34,089 bases of DNA from Bacteroidota bacterium (GCA_034439655.1 JAWXAU010000190.1:1-34089); one strand, 5' to 3'. Shown: positions 8,511 through 17,382, counted from the first letter of the stretch. Notes: generated from the letters alone by a model not told the origin. Translations and numbers: made by a program.

Positions 8511-9167
8511 CTAGCTAAAAGAAGCTATCACAGTTTCGCCTCCCACAGTTTTGTCGCCCAATTTTATTTTTATTTGAGTGCCTACGGGTAGGTATACATC
8601 TACCCTGCTTCCAAATTTAATAAACCCCATTTCGGCTCCTTGCATTGCGGGCTGTCCTTCTTTACTATAGTTTACTACCCTGCGTGCCATTGCTCCCGCT
8701 ATTTGACGGAAAAGAACTTCCTGCTTATTCTGAGGCTGTTCTATTACAATAGTAGTACGCTCATTTTCTGTACTACTTTTGGGATGCCAAGCTACCAAAT
8801 ATTTACCGGGATGGTACTTGCTATATTTTACAGTTCCACTAATAGGATTGCGGTTTACATGCACATTAAAAGGATTCATAAAAATAGAAATCTGAATTCG
8901 TTTGTCTTTGAAATATTCGGGCTCTTCCACTTCTTCTATTACCACTATTTTACCATCGCAGGGTGCTATAATATTATTTGCATTTATGGGAGTATGCCTA
9001 ACAGGGTTGCGAAAAAATTGTAATATAATAGCAAAAACCACCACTGAGGCGAGCATCAGAAGCCCAACAATAATTTCATTTTGAGTGATAAATGTTAGTC
9101 CCCAATTTAACCCAGCCAATACTAGCGTAGCGATAAAAATGGTAGCAAATCCTTCTTTATGTATCAT
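8511..9167 (-). CDS. psd: Phosphatidylserine decarboxylase, short form
   Basis: This 218-aa proenzyme decarboxylates phosphatidylserine to phosphatidylethanolamine, the main membrane phospholipid. Two hydrophobic helices (about residues 7-50) anchor it to the inner membrane. The catalytic domain shows APCDGK (Asp71), FMNPFNVHVNRNP (His103) and GFIKFGSRVD, in which Ser187 is the expected self-cleavage site that becomes the pyruvoyl group. The length fits the archaeal-type/type II decarboxylases used by Bacteroidota, which are shorter than the 322-aa E. coli enzyme. The start is the ATG at 9167, preceded by two 21-bp direct repeats (9171-9212). The MsbA-like exporter follows 74 nt downstream, which fits a phospholipid/envelope operon. 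Confidence 0.92.
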   Translation of the reverse strand: MIHKEGFATIFIATLVLAGLNWGLTFITQNEIIVGLLMLASVVVFAIILQFFRNPVRHTPINANNIIAPCDGKIVVIEEVEEPEYFKDKRIQISIFMNPFNVHVNRNPISGTVKYSKYHPGKYLVAWHPKSSTENERTTIVIEQPQNKQEVLFRQIAGAMARRVVNYSKEGQPAMQGAEMGFIKFGSRVDVYLPVGTQIKIKLGDKTVGGETVIASFS

Positions 9168-9170
9168 AAG

Positions 9171-9212
9171 AGTAGCAAGTATTTAGTATAAAGTAGCAAG
9201 TATAAAGTATAA
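9171..9212. repeat. Two imperfect 21-bp direct repeats
   Basis: Two tandem copies, 9171-9191 and 9192-9212, share AGTAGCAAGTAT and AGTATAA and differ only in two bases in the middle (TT versus AA). They sit in the 152-nt gap just upstream of psd. They could be protein-binding sites for psd expression or a passive tandem repeat. Confidence 0.6.
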
Positions 9213-9271
9213 ATTATGTGGTAGCGAGTACGAGATTTGGTTTGGTACAGGAAATCGACCGTATGGCCCCA

Positions 9272-9304
9272 TTCGCCGCGACGAACCAACCACGATAGCT
9301 ATCG
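9272..9304. repeat. Two short GC palindromes
   Basis: TTCGCCGCGACGAA (9272-9285) differs by one base from the perfect palindrome at 18919-18932. CGATAGCTATCG (9293-9304) is a perfect 12-bp palindrome. They lie in the gap between glutamate dehydrogenase and psd. Confidence 0.5.
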
Positions 9305-9319
9305 CGTCTGAATCCCAAA

Positions 9320-10594
9320 TTAAAATACGCCGCGGAATTTCTGTGTATTGGCTACCTTGTCGATAGAAACCACATAAGCAGCTATACGCCAGCTCACATT
9401 GTATTTTTGAGCGGCAGCATATACTGATTCGAAAGCCATTTTCATGGTACGGTCGGCACGGCGGTTCACCCGCTCTTCTGTCCAATAATAACCTAGGCGG
9501 TTTTGCACCCATTCAAAATAAGATACCGTTACACCACCGGCATTAGCCAATATATCGGGCACCACCATAATTCCTTTATTATTCAATATTTCATCAGCAT
9601 TCCACGATGTAGGGCCGTTGGCACCTTCTACAATAAGTTTGGCTTTAATGTCGTTGGCATTTTCTGCTGTTATTTGGTCTTCCATTGCAGCAGGAACTAA
9701 GAGGGTCACATCTAAAGTGAGCAACTCGTTATTGCTTATTTTTTGGGCACTGAAACCTTCAAGGGTTCCTTTATTATTGTCGCGGTAAACAATGGCTTCT
9801 TCTACATTAATTCCTTCGGGATTGTAATAACCTCCAGTAACATCGGATATAGCTACAATTTTAAGTCCTTGTGTGGCTAAAAGTTTCGCAGAAATAGACC
9901 CCACATTGCCAAAGCCTTGTACGGCACAGGTTGCACCTACTGGGCTAATTCCCATTTTGGCCATTGCACTGCGGGCTGTTACCATTACGCCACGCCCGGT
10001 AGCTTCCACACGGCCAAGTGAACCGCCCAATACCAATGGTTTACCGGTAACAACAGCAGGGCACGAATAGCCTTTTATTTTAGAATATTCGTCCATCAAC
10101 CAGGCCATCTCTTGCGGGCCTGTTCCCATATCGGGTGCTGGAATATCTTTTTCGGGACCGAATACATCTATCATCGCAACAGTATAAGCCCGGGTCAATC
10201 TTTCAAGTTCGCCTTTGCTCATACTGCGTGGATCGCATTTAACACCACCTTTACCACCCCCGTAAGGGATGCCTACCACCGCACACTTCCATGTCATCCA
10301 AGCAGCTAGGGCTTTTACTTCGTCAAGGTTTACATCCATGCTATAGCGAATGCCACCTTTCGATGGGCCAAGGTTTGCATTGTGCACCACACGGAAACCT
10401 TCAAACACTTGCACTTTGCCATTGTCCATTACTACGGGCAAGTTTACAATCACCACTTTGGCGGGCGATTTTAAAACATTATATGATGAATCGTCTAGTC
10501 CGAGTGCTTTGGCAGCGATATCAAAACGCGACATCATGGACTCGAAAGGGTTGAGGTGGGTGTTGCTCAATGGAGCAGGTTCTTTATAAGTCAT
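9320..10594 (-). CDS. gdhA: Glutamate dehydrogenase (Glu/Leu/Phe/Val family)
   Basis: This 424-aa cytoplasmic enzyme interconverts glutamate with 2-oxoglutarate and ammonia using NAD(P). Diagnostic motifs are all present: GPSKGGIR (substrate Lys79), AWMTWKCA (Lys103), the catalytic-lysine motif PYGGGKGGVK (Lys115), PAPDMGTG (Asp155), the Rossmann motif VQGFGNVGSISA (about 225-236) and the family region VEGANGPT. The length fits the hexameric small GDH class (about 420-450 aa). NAD versus NADP preference cannot be fixed by eye. It has its own promoter (10614-10645) and lies upstream of psd on the same strand, but the 152-nt gap with repeats suggests a separate unit. A leucine or phenylalanine dehydrogenase is less likely, as those are shorter. 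Confidence 0.93.
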   Translation of the reverse strand: MTYKEPAPLSNTHLNPFESMMSRFDIAAKALGLDDSSYNVLKSPAKVVIVNLPVVMDNGKVQVFEGFRVVHNANLGPSKGGIRYSMDVNLDEVKALAAWMTWKCAVVGIPYGGGKGGVKCDPRSMSKGELERLTRAYTVAMIDVFGPEKDIPAPDMGTGPQEMAWLMDEYSKIKGYSCPAVVTGKPLVLGGSLGRVEATGRGVMVTARSAMAKMGISPVGATCAVQGFGNVGSISAKLLATQGLKIVAISDVTGGYYNPEGINVEEAIVYRDNNKGTLEGFSAQKISNNELLTLDVTLLVPAAMEDQITAENANDIKAKLIVEGANGPTSWNADEILNNKGIMVVPDILANAGGVTVSYFEWVQNRLGYYWTEERVNRRADRTMKMAFESVYAAAQKYNVSWRIAAYVVSIDKVANTQKFRGVF

Positions 10595-10613
10595 TCTTAT
10601 GAATTTAGGGCTG

Positions 10614-10645
10614 CAAAAGTAGATAGGAAAATTTAGGGGGGCAAA
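10614..10645 (-). promoter_or_regulatory. Consensus Bacteroidota promoter of glutamate dehydrogenase
   Basis: On the minus strand, TTTG (10645-10642) is followed after exactly 20 nt by TACTTTTG (10621-10614), a full match to TTTG / TAnnTTTG. Transcription should start a few bases downstream, giving a leader of roughly 13 nt before the ATG at 10594. It is the best promoter in the window. Confidence 0.75.
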
Positions 10646-10687
10646 GATATTTTACATTTTAAATTTAGCATTTTTTATTTTACAGGA

Positions 10688-10713
10688 GAAGTTGGAAGTT
10701 GGAAGTTGGAAGT
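10688..10713. repeat. Heptamer tandem repeat GAAGTTG x3.7
   Basis: GAAGTTG is repeated three times in tandem followed by a partial copy. It is intergenic and has no evident coding role. Confidence 0.75.
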
Positions 10714-10856
10714 GGCTGACGCTTGCTGCTTATATATACTTCAATCCGCAATAGTCTATATACTTTATACTCCCAATAATCCGCCTCCAACCCAACCCGT
10801 TTTGCAATCGGCTTGCTAAAGGGAATGGATTTATAAACCCCGTTCTTCCAGATTTG

Positions 10857-10882
10857 CAACCCCCACAGAAATGCCGGGGTTG
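10857..10882. terminator. GC hairpin downstream of the OmpP1-like gene
   Basis: CAACCCC (10857-10863) pairs with GGGGTTG (10876-10882). It lies 27 nt past the stop of the minus-strand gene ending at 10909. The T-rich tail is on the plus-strand side, not the minus-strand side, so termination of the minus-strand gene is plausible but not canonical. Confidence 0.4.
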
Positions 10883-10908
10883 TTTTGTTATATATAATAT
10901 TTTAAAAC

Positions 10909-12426
10909 CTAAAACTTATAGTTATAAGTAAGCATCATGGTATAAGATTGTTTCCGCACAATGGCACTTTCATAAGGAAGCGAACTGATACTGTATGGGG
11001 TAAAATAATCTTTACCTACCATATAACCTATGGCCATATCTATGGAACTATATTTATTGGTAATTCCTAGCCCACCACTTAGTAAATGTCTCGAGGAAGA
11101 TGCTGCAGCATAAGTACTTTTATCAGCATAAGGGCTGGCCATATATGCGTAGCCACAACGCAAAAAAGTGTTTTCAAAAAATAGTTCTCCACCTGTACGT
11201 ATATTCCATACGGGGTTATACATATTTATAATATTTTTATTCTCTTGGTTGAAATCATAAAGAGTGGAAGTAAGGTTTCCATTTGAATAATTTACAAATT
11301 CAGCATCCAAGCTCCACAAACCTTTTTTCTCTTTTACTAGAGCCAAGCTTAATACCAAACGACCCGGGCGATATGCACGGTAGGAAAAATTTTGCTCATC
11401 AGATCCATTTATATAGTTACTACTACCGTTAATGGGCTTATCGAATATTGAAGATACACTATAGCTATATTGGTCGGTAAGGCTATATACCATGGGGCTG
11501 TGATAACTCAAGCCGATTCTAAATAAATTATCGGCTCTATATATTGCTCCCAGTTTGAAACCTGCACCGCTTCCACTGGTAAACAGTTTTTGATTATATT
11601 CCATATTTTGTATGTATGCTGCAGTATTATCTATATCGTTTTCTTGGTAGTTCAAGGTGGAGTGGAAACGTATGGTATGTATAATAAAAGTACCACCAAT
11701 AAACCAACGATGGGAATAACTGGCTGCTAATCCCGCAGTGAATTCATTAACATTGCCACGCAATATATTTTGCCCCGATTGCAAAAATGCTGGCCTTGGC
11801 GTGTTGTTATTTTCAATAAAGGAAGGAACATATTGACCAAAAGTACCCGACGATTTAATTACCCCCGATTTGTAGGCAAGGGCAAAAGGATCGGCATAGT
11901 TTTCGTCCAATTCATCGGTACTATATCCATTTGCCTGCTGGGCAAATAGATCGGCAATGGAACTTTTACTATTGCGGCCACTAAAGGAATATTCTTCATA
12001 CAATGGGGTTACTCTATTATAGGCAAACAAGAGATTCACATTGGCCAATCCATCAGAAATTGGTTTGCCATTATTGTCATATTTAATGCCTGTTAACACA
12101 ATTCCCATAGAAGGAAAATTGAGATTGAAACGGTTGGCTTTAGCAATATCTCCAACATAGTTAGCAGAAGAAATGGTTTGCAAGGTGCCACCACTACAGC
12201 TAAAGAGATTATACCTATTTACTGCAATACCAGCAGGGTTTATGCTATAGGATCCGATATCGTGACCCAATGCTCCCATAGCTCCACCCAGCGATAAACT
12301 TCGGGCAGTACTATAGGGAAAAAACCTACTGTAACGCAGCATGTCTTGTTCATTTTGTGCAAGTGCAAAAGGGATAAAAAACACATAAAAAATATTAAAA
12401 ACAACTATACTTTTTAAAAGCTTCAT
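10909..12426 (-). CDS. OmpP1/FadL-like outer-membrane beta-barrel protein
   Basis: This 505-aa protein has a signal peptide ending PFALAQ and the Bacteroidota OmpP1/FadL/TodX N-terminal signature ARSLSLGGAMGALGHDIGSYSINPAGIAV (residues ~41-69). The rest alternates polar and aromatic residues in strand-like stretches (for example LRCGYAYMASPYA and IDMAIGYMVGKDYF) and ends in YNYKF, with the terminal Phe needed for barrel insertion. Family members form outer-membrane channels for hydrophobic compounds such as long-chain fatty acids or aromatics; the substrate here cannot be predicted. It lies 51 nt downstream of a low-complexity lipoprotein gene on the same strand, suggesting co-transcription. 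A PorV-like T9SS barrel component is a less likely alternative. Confidence 0.8.
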   Translation of the reverse strand: MKLLKSIVVFNIFYVFFIPFALAQNEQDMLRYSRFFPYSTARSLSLGGAMGALGHDIGSYSINPAGIAVNRYNLFSCSGGTLQTISSANYVGDIAKANRFNLNFPSMGIVLTGIKYDNNGKPISDGLANVNLLFAYNRVTPLYEEYSFSGRNSKSSIADLFAQQANGYSTDELDENYADPFALAYKSGVIKSSGTFGQYVPSFIENNNTPRPAFLQSGQNILRGNVNEFTAGLAASYSHRWFIGGTFIIHTIRFHSTLNYQENDIDNTAAYIQNMEYNQKLFTSGSGAGFKLGAIYRADNLFRIGLSYHSPMVYSLTDQYSYSVSSIFDKPINGSSNYINGSDEQNFSYRAYRPGRLVLSLALVKEKKGLWSLDAEFVNYSNGNLTSTLYDFNQENKNIINMYNPVWNIRTGGELFFENTFLRCGYAYMASPYADKSTYAAASSSRHLLSGGLGITNKYSSIDMAIGYMVGKDYFTPYSISSLPYESAIVRKQSYTMMLTYNYKF

Positions 12427-12477
12427 GGCTTTATTTTTATTATATTATAGTAGATTCTATAAGGCGATTGTAAAATC

Positions 12478-13467
12478 CTATCGGTGTCTTCCACCTCCTC
12501 CATTACGCGAGCCGCCACCGCCCGATGAGCCACTGCTGCCTCCACTGTTAGAACCGCCTCCGCCAGACCGAGGGCTTGGTGAACCAAATGAAGTATTGGA
12601 GCTGGGGCTTGAGGAATTTGAACCTTGACGATAGTTGGTTTGAGGAGTAGAACTAACCTGTGCAGGTTGGTTATAAGTAGGACGTGCTGCTGGTGTAGCT
12701 ACCTCTTGTTGCGGAGTGGATGTATGTGTTTGCGGTGCAGGTTGGTTGTTTTGCGGAGTAGCAGCAGGATAATACGAAGTTTGCGGGCTATTGAATGGAA
12801 TGCGGTTGTGAACTTGCACATTGCCCGAGGGAGTTGTAGCCTCAGCTTGCACCGCTGCTCCAGGCTTGTTGAATGAAGCACTCACACCAGCATTCTGCCC
12901 TGGAGTACTGCCGCCTATTCCAGTTCCTCTGTGTTGCTGAGGTGCTGTCCGTTTTTGTGTGGACGAAGTGCCACCAGAGTTATATCCATTGTTATTTTTG
13001 TTATAAGAATAAGAATTATACTGGGTTTGCGGCGAATAATAATTATAAGGGTTATTGTAATTATAAGCACTGTAGCCGTACATACCTATATTATTATATG
13101 GATTATAATAGGTATTATAGGGGCTGTAGGTCATACCATATCCCGTATTAAAACCATACATGCCATAACCAGGATAAAAATTGTTGCAAGCACAGGAGTT
13201 GTTAGTTGCAGGATCGGGTGAAGCAATATTGGTATTAGTTGGCGTTTGTGTTTGATTGGCATTATACGTAGCTGCGTATGCGTTTTGTTTTTCTTGTTCA
13301 CGTTTCAAAGATTCTTGCTCGCGTGCTATTTGTATAACTTGGATGTGCTTAAAATCGCCACCCACAGTATATACATCGTCCATATTTTTTGTGGTGTTTT
13401 TTATAGTGCCACAACTAGTTAGTGCAAAGGCTGTTATTATATAAACAGCGGGTCCAATATTTTTCAT
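12478..13467 (-). CDS. Low-complexity Tyr/Asn/Gly-rich lipoprotein
   Basis: This 329-aa protein has a lipoprotein signal peptide with lipobox LTSC (Cys19), so it should be lipid-anchored. After a short charged, probably helical part (about 35-65, rich in E/K/R/Q), composition becomes extreme. A Tyr/Asn/Gly/Pro block (about 95-165) has many YN, NPY and GYG motifs. A Pro/Gln/Thr/Ser/Ala-rich linker follows (about 165-285), then a Gly/Ser tail with scattered Arg that ends GGGGRHR. No enzymatic domain is visible. This composition resembles prion-like or structural scaffold segments. It sits 51 nt upstream of the OmpP1-like gene on the same strand. The function is unknown; surface adhesion or envelope scaffolding are guesses. 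It shares an intergenic region with divergent proS. Confidence 0.75.
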   Translation of the reverse strand: MKNIGPAVYIITAFALTSCGTIKNTTKNMDDVYTVGGDFKHIQVIQIAREQESLKREQEKQNAYAATYNANQTQTPTNTNIASPDPATNNSCACNNFYPGYGMYGFNTGYGMTYSPYNTYYNPYNNIGMYGYSAYNYNNPYNYYSPQTQYNSYSYNKNNNGYNSGGTSSTQKRTAPQQHRGTGIGGSTPGQNAGVSASFNKPGAAVQAEATTPSGNVQVHNRIPFNSPQTSYYPAATPQNNQPAPQTHTSTPQQEVATPAARPTYNQPAQVSSTPQTNYRQGSNSSSPSSNTSFGSPSPRSGGGGSNSGGSSGSSGGGGSRNGGGGRHR

Positions 13468-13485
13468 GATTTGATGATATTAGGT

Positions 13486-13512
13486 TTTGGAGAGGGACAA
13501 GGGTTATTTTTG
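13486..13512 (+). promoter_or_regulatory. Candidate promoter of proS
   Basis: TTTG (13486-13489) and TATTTTTG (13505-13512) fit the Bacteroidota promoter boxes, though the 15-nt spacer is short. The -7 box lies 53 nt before the proS ATG. Confidence 0.45.
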
Positions 13513-13565
13513 CCGTAAAATTACACAAAAATTATTCCTTTACAACAAGAATTTTAAATTTTTAC

Positions 13566-15029
13566 ATGGATAACCAAAAAATAAAACGCAGCGACGATTA
13601 TTCAGGCTGGTATAATAACTTAGTAAAGAATGCCGACCTTGCCGAACACTCTGCTGTGAAAGGCTGTATGGTCATTAAACCTTATGGTTATGCCATTTGG
13701 GAAAAAATGCAGCAAGAGCTCGACCGCAGATTTAAAGACACGGGACATGTGAACGCGTATTTCCCCTTATTCATCCCCAAATCATTCTTTACCAAGGAAG
13801 CAAGCCATGTGGAAGGATTTGCAACAGAGTGTGCCGTGGTTACCCATTACCGTCTCAAAAATGTAAACGGAGAAATGGTAGTTGACCCCGATGCCAAACT
13901 TGAAGAAGAACTTATAGTTCGCCCCACTTCAGAAACTATTATATGGAATACTTATAAAGGGTGGATACAAAGCTATCGTGATTTGCCTTTGCTCATAAAC
14001 CAATGGGCTAACGTGGTTAGATGGGAAATGCGTACCCGTTTATTTCTGCGTACTACAGAATTTTTATGGCAAGAAGGACATACAGCTCATGCTACCGAAG
14101 CCGAAGCTGTGGAAGAAACCCGCAAAATGCTAGAAGTATATGCCGACTTCGCAGAAAATATTTTAGCAGTTCCAGTTATTAAAGGTGTGAAAACCGAAAC
14201 CGAAAGATTTGCAGGTGCACTAGATACTTATTGTATTGAAGGTTTGATGCAAGATGGAAAAGCTTTGCAAATGGGAACTTCGCATTTCTTGGGGCAAAAC
14301 TTTGCCAAAGCGTTCGATGTAAAATTTGTAAGCAAAGAAAATAAACAAGAATTTGTATGGGCAACTTCTTGGGGCGTATCTACACGTTTGATGGGAGCAT
14401 TAATTATGGCTCATAGTGATGACGAAGGATTGGTATTGCCTCCACGATTGGCTCCTATCCAAGTTGTAATCGTTCCTATATATAGAAGTGATGAGGAACA
14501 AACAAAGGTTTTGGAAGCGGGCGATAAAATATTTGCCGCACTCAAAGCAAAAGGCATTAGTGTAAAATTTGATAGTCGAGATACACATAAGCCAGGTTTC
14601 AAATTTGCCGAATGGGAACTGAAAGGTGTACCTGTTCGCATAGCTATTGGCCCCCGCGATTTGGAAAACCAAACCGTTGAATTAGCCCGTCGTGATACCA
14701 AAGAAAAACAATTGGTTTCTATTACCGATTTGGAAAATAAGGTCGAACATTTATTAGAGCAAATACAGCAAAACATTTATCAAAAAGCCTTGGATTTCCG
14801 CACTGAGAAAACTTATATAGCTGATAACTGGGACGATTTTGTGAAGAAAGTAGAATTAGGTTTTGTATATGCACATTGGGATGGAACTGCAGAAACAGAA
14901 AAGAAAATAAAAGAACAAACCAAGGCAACTATACGTTGTATTCCTTTACACAATGAGCAACAAGCAGGCAAATGTATATTAACAGGAAATCCTTCCACAC
15001 AAAGGGTCTTATTTGCCAAAGCGTATTGA
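13566..15029 (+). CDS. proS: Prolyl-tRNA synthetase, archaeal/eukaryotic type
   Basis: This 487-aa class II aminoacyl-tRNA synthetase charges tRNA-Pro with proline. Motif 2 region [10 protein letters not shown] and the following [24 protein letters not shown], and motif 3 region [28 protein letters not shown], are intact. The anticodon-binding domain ([15 protein letters not shown] onward) is followed by the ProRS C-terminal domain ending LFAKAY. There is no bacterial editing insertion between motifs 2 and 3, so it belongs to the shorter type that many Bacteroidota use. The ATG at 13566 gives the usual N-terminus ([16 protein letters not shown]). It is followed 53 nt later by the mannose-1-phosphate guanylyltransferase gene on the same strand. 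Confidence 0.97.
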   Translation: MDNQKIKRSDDYSGWYNNLVKNADLAEHSAVKGCMVIKPYGYAIWEKMQQELDRRFKDTGHVNAYFPLFIPKSFFTKEASHVEGFATECAVVTHYRLKNVNGEMVVDPDAKLEEELIVRPTSETIIWNTYKGWIQSYRDLPLLINQWANVVRWEMRTRLFLRTTEFLWQEGHTAHATEAEAVEETRKMLEVYADFAENILAVPVIKGVKTETERFAGALDTYCIEGLMQDGKALQMGTSHFLGQNFAKAFDVKFVSKENKQEFVWATSWGVSTRLMGALIMAHSDDEGLVLPPRLAPIQVVIVPIYRSDEEQTKVLEAGDKIFAALKAKGISVKFDSRDTHKPGFKFAEWELKGVPVRIAIGPRDLENQTVELARRDTKEKQLVSITDLENKVEHLLEQIQQNIYQKALDFRTEKTYIADNWDDFVKKVELGFVYAHWDGTAETEKKIKEQTKATIRCIPLHNEQQAGKCILTGNPSTQRVLFAKAY

Positions 15030-15082
15030 TAAAATAATTGCGTAACTTCGCACTCCTTTTAATAAAAGAATTTAAAATATAA

Positions 15083-16162
15083 ATGGAAAACAATTATGTG
15101 ATTATAATGGCAGGTGGCATAGGAAGTCGCTACTGGCCAGTAAGCCGTGCCAGCAGACCCAAACAGTTTATCGATATTTTGGGCACGGGCAAATCGCTTA
15201 TCCGACATACCTACGAAAGATTTGCCCGAAAATATAAACCCGAAAATATTTGGGTGGTCACCAATGAACATTATAGAGGTTTGGTGAAAGAACAAATTCC
15301 TGAAATGGCCGATATGCAAATATTGGGCGAACCTTCTGGAAAAAATACCGCTCCTTGTATAGCTTATGCTACTTATCGCATTATGCAAATGGATCCCAAA
15401 GCTACCTGTATGGTGGTGCCTAGTGACCATTTAATTATGGACGAAACTTTATTTCTGGAGTGCATGGAAATAGCCCGCGATTTTGCTACCGAAGCAGAAG
15501 CCTTTGTTACCTTAGGTATTAAACCCACACGTCCCGATACAGGTTATGGTTATATACAATACTTGGAAGCAGAAAAAAGTCCCAATGTACATAAAGTAAA
15601 AACATTTACCGAGAAGCCCGATTTGGAATTGGCAAAAACTTTTTTGGCCAGTGGAGATTTTGTGTGGAATGGCGGAATATTTGTGTTTAAAGCCAGCACG
15701 ATGAAAGCCGCATTTGAAAAGTATCTACCCGATTTGCACAATCTTTTCAGGCAGGGAAAAGGTTTATATAATACTTCGGATGAAGCTACATTTATCAATA
15801 AGATATATCCCCAATGCCCTAGCGTTTCTATCGACTATGGTATTATGGAAAAGGCAAATAATGTATATACTATTCCCGCAAGTTTTGGTTGGAGCGATTT
15901 AGGTACCTGGAACAGTATATATGATACTATGGACAAAGATGCCAGTGGTAATGCAGTAGTAGGCAAAAAAGTAAAACTATTTGAATGCAATGGCAATGTG
16001 TTAAATATGCCCCACGACAAACTCGTTATTATGAAAGGCGTAGATAATTTAATAGTAGTGGAGAAAGATAATATATTATTGATTTGTGATAAAGATTTGG
16101 AGCAGGAAATAAAGCAAGTAGTAACTGACATCAAACTTGAGTTTGGTGAAAAATATGCTTAA
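15083..16162 (+). CDS. manC: Mannose-1-phosphate guanylyltransferase
   Basis: This 359-aa enzyme makes GDP-mannose from mannose 1-phosphate and GTP, the donor for mannose-, fucose- and rhamnose-containing glycans. The nucleotidyltransferase signature MAGGIGSRYWPVSRASRPKQF occupies residues ~9-29, with GEPSGKNTAPCI around 92-103, VVPSDHLI near 113 and VKTFTEKPD near 172. A left-handed beta-helix-like C-terminal part is present, but the fused phosphomannose-isomerase domain of AlgA-type enzymes is absent, as usual for the ~360-aa form. Cytoplasmic. Its stop overlaps the rsgA start codon (TAATG), so the two are translationally coupled. The product could feed the glycosyltransferase at 4711-5889, but this is inference. 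Confidence 0.93.
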   Translation: MENNYVIIMAGGIGSRYWPVSRASRPKQFIDILGTGKSLIRHTYERFARKYKPENIWVVTNEHYRGLVKEQIPEMADMQILGEPSGKNTAPCIAYATYRIMQMDPKATCMVVPSDHLIMDETLFLECMEIARDFATEAEAFVTLGIKPTRPDTGYGYIQYLEAEKSPNVHKVKTFTEKPDLELAKTFLASGDFVWNGGIFVFKASTMKAAFEKYLPDLHNLFRQGKGLYNTSDEATFINKIYPQCPSVSIDYGIMEKANNVYTIPASFGWSDLGTWNSIYDTMDKDASGNAVVGKKVKLFECNGNVLNMPHDKLVIMKGVDNLIVVEKDNILLICDKDLEQEIKQVVTDIKLEFGEKYA

Positions 16163-17085
16163 TGACGGAAGCAACGTTGCATGGAATTGTATACAAATCT
16201 ACTGGTAGTTGGTATGATGTTCGATTAGAAGATGGGCAAACTATTAAAGCCCGCGTAAAAGGAAAACTCAAATTACAAAACCTGCGAAGTACCAATCCCA
16301 TTGCGGTGGGCGACAAAGTATTATTACAAGACGAAGCACCCGACTATAATATAGTTTCGGTATTGCCACGCGAAAATTATGTAATTCGCAAATCAAATAA
16401 ACTATCCAAACAAACACAAATTATTGCAGCCAATCTCGACTTGGCATGTATTATAGTTTCCTTGGTCGACCCACGAACTTCTACAGGATTTATCGATCGA
16501 TTTTTGGTATGCACAGGTTCTTATCATATTCCCACTTGCATTGTATTTAATAAAATAGATTTATATGGTCATGCTGAATTCTATAATGAACTGAAGGGAT
16601 TATATAATAGTTTGGGATATCAAACGCTCGGAATTTCTGCCACACAAAAAAATGGAATCGATGATTTTATTGCTTTATTGCAAAACAAAACAACATTGTT
16701 TGCAGGGCATTCTGGAGTGGGAAAATCTACTTTATTAAATGCATTGGTTCCCGAAGCTATACAAAAAACCAGTGATGTTTCTGGCTTTAGCGGACACGGA
16801 AAACACACGACTACATTTGCCCAAATGTTCGACCTGCCCGGCATAGGTCAAGTAATTGATACACCTGGTATCCGCGACTTTGGTGTAGTAGGTGTAGATG
16901 ACCAAGAACTTGCACATTATTTTCCTGAAATGCGTGCACTAATATCGGGATGCAAATTTAATAATTGCACCCATATTCATGAACCTGGTTGTGCAGTATT
17001 GCAAGCAGTAGCAGAAGGCAAAATAAATAATGGACGATATTATAATTATGTGAGTATATATAATAATGAGGATTTTATGGATTGA
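16162..17085 (+). CDS. rsgA: Ribosome small-subunit-dependent GTPase RsgA
   Basis: This 307-aa circularly permuted GTPase acts late in 30S subunit maturation. Domain order fits the family: an N-terminal OB-fold (about 1-75), a GTPase domain with motifs in the permuted order G4 NKID (130-133), G1 GHSGVGKST (182-190) and G3 DTPG (233-236), and a zinc-binding C-terminal domain with Cys264, Cys269, His271 and Cys277 (CKFNNCTHIHEPGC). All key residues are present. The ATG overlaps the last base of the manC stop codon, so translation is probably coupled. The pairing with a sugar nucleotidyltransferase does not point to a shared pathway. Confidence 0.95.
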   Translation: MTEATLHGIVYKSTGSWYDVRLEDGQTIKARVKGKLKLQNLRSTNPIAVGDKVLLQDEAPDYNIVSVLPRENYVIRKSNKLSKQTQIIAANLDLACIIVSLVDPRTSTGFIDRFLVCTGSYHIPTCIVFNKIDLYGHAEFYNELKGLYNSLGYQTLGISATQKNGIDDFIALLQNKTTLFAGHSGVGKSTLLNALVPEAIQKTSDVSGFSGHGKHTTTFAQMFDLPGIGQVIDTPGIRDFGVVGVDDQELAHYFPEMRALISGCKFNNCTHIHEPGCAVLQAVAEGKINNGRYYNYVSIYNNEDFMD

Positions 17086-17099
17086 TGGATATTACCGAC

Positions 17100-17133
17100 A
17101 TGGCGAGCGTCCCGAATTTTATTCGGGAGCGTG
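17100..17133. repeat. Hairpin with repeated GAGCGT flanks downstream of rsgA
   Basis: CCCGAAT (17111-17117) pairs with ATTCGGG (17121-17127), and GAGCGT occurs immediately on both sides. It resembles interspersed GC hairpins elsewhere in the window. It lies 25 nt past rsgA and could serve as a weak terminator. The rest of the gap to 17345 is AT-rich with no gene seen; it includes TTCGCCGCGG at 17291-17300, half of the palindrome family core. Confidence 0.55.
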
Positions 17134-17345
17134 GCAATCTCTTGAAATTGGAACCGTTTAATGAATTTCATATTGTGAAAGTCTAGGTTATGTATCCTTT
17201 TTCTCATACAAAGATAGTTGAAAAATGACAGTCGTAATTTGACAGTTGTAATCAACTCAAAAATGATTCTTTTCATTTCCCCATTACCCATTCGCCGCGG
17301 CTAACACTCGATGTTAAGAGGAACTCCAAACTATTATAAAAAAAA

Positions 17346-17377
17346 TCGTAATTCATAATTCGTAATTCGTAATTTTG
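17346..17377 (+). promoter_or_regulatory. CGTAATT repeats ending in a -7-like box before kmo
   Basis: Three close CGTAATT units plus a CATAATT variant lie directly upstream of the kynurenine monooxygenase gene. The last one forms TAATTTTG (17370-17377), a match to TAnnTTTG only 5 nt before the ATG, which would give an almost leaderless mRNA. The repeats may equally be a passive tandem array. Confidence 0.4.
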
Positions 17378-17382
17378 TCGTC

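Larger units (their letters stand above)
10595..10908. other. 314-nt gene-free stretch between glutamate dehydrogenase and OmpP1-like gene
   Basis: It contains the glutamate dehydrogenase promoter (10614-10645), a heptamer tandem repeat (10688-10713), AT-rich sequence without a convincing reading frame, and a GC hairpin (10857-10882). No RNA gene was recognised. Confidence 0.6.

Noticed and set aside
9183-9512. Minus-strand frame overlapping the end of glutamate dehydrogenase
   Set aside because: It runs out of frame through the dehydrogenase C-terminus and the repeat-bearing gap, and has no recognisable features.
12425-12900. Pro/Leu-rich and Arg/Cys-rich plus-strand frames opposite the lipoprotein
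   Set aside because: They are antisense readings of the Gly/Ser/Gln-rich low-complexity codons.
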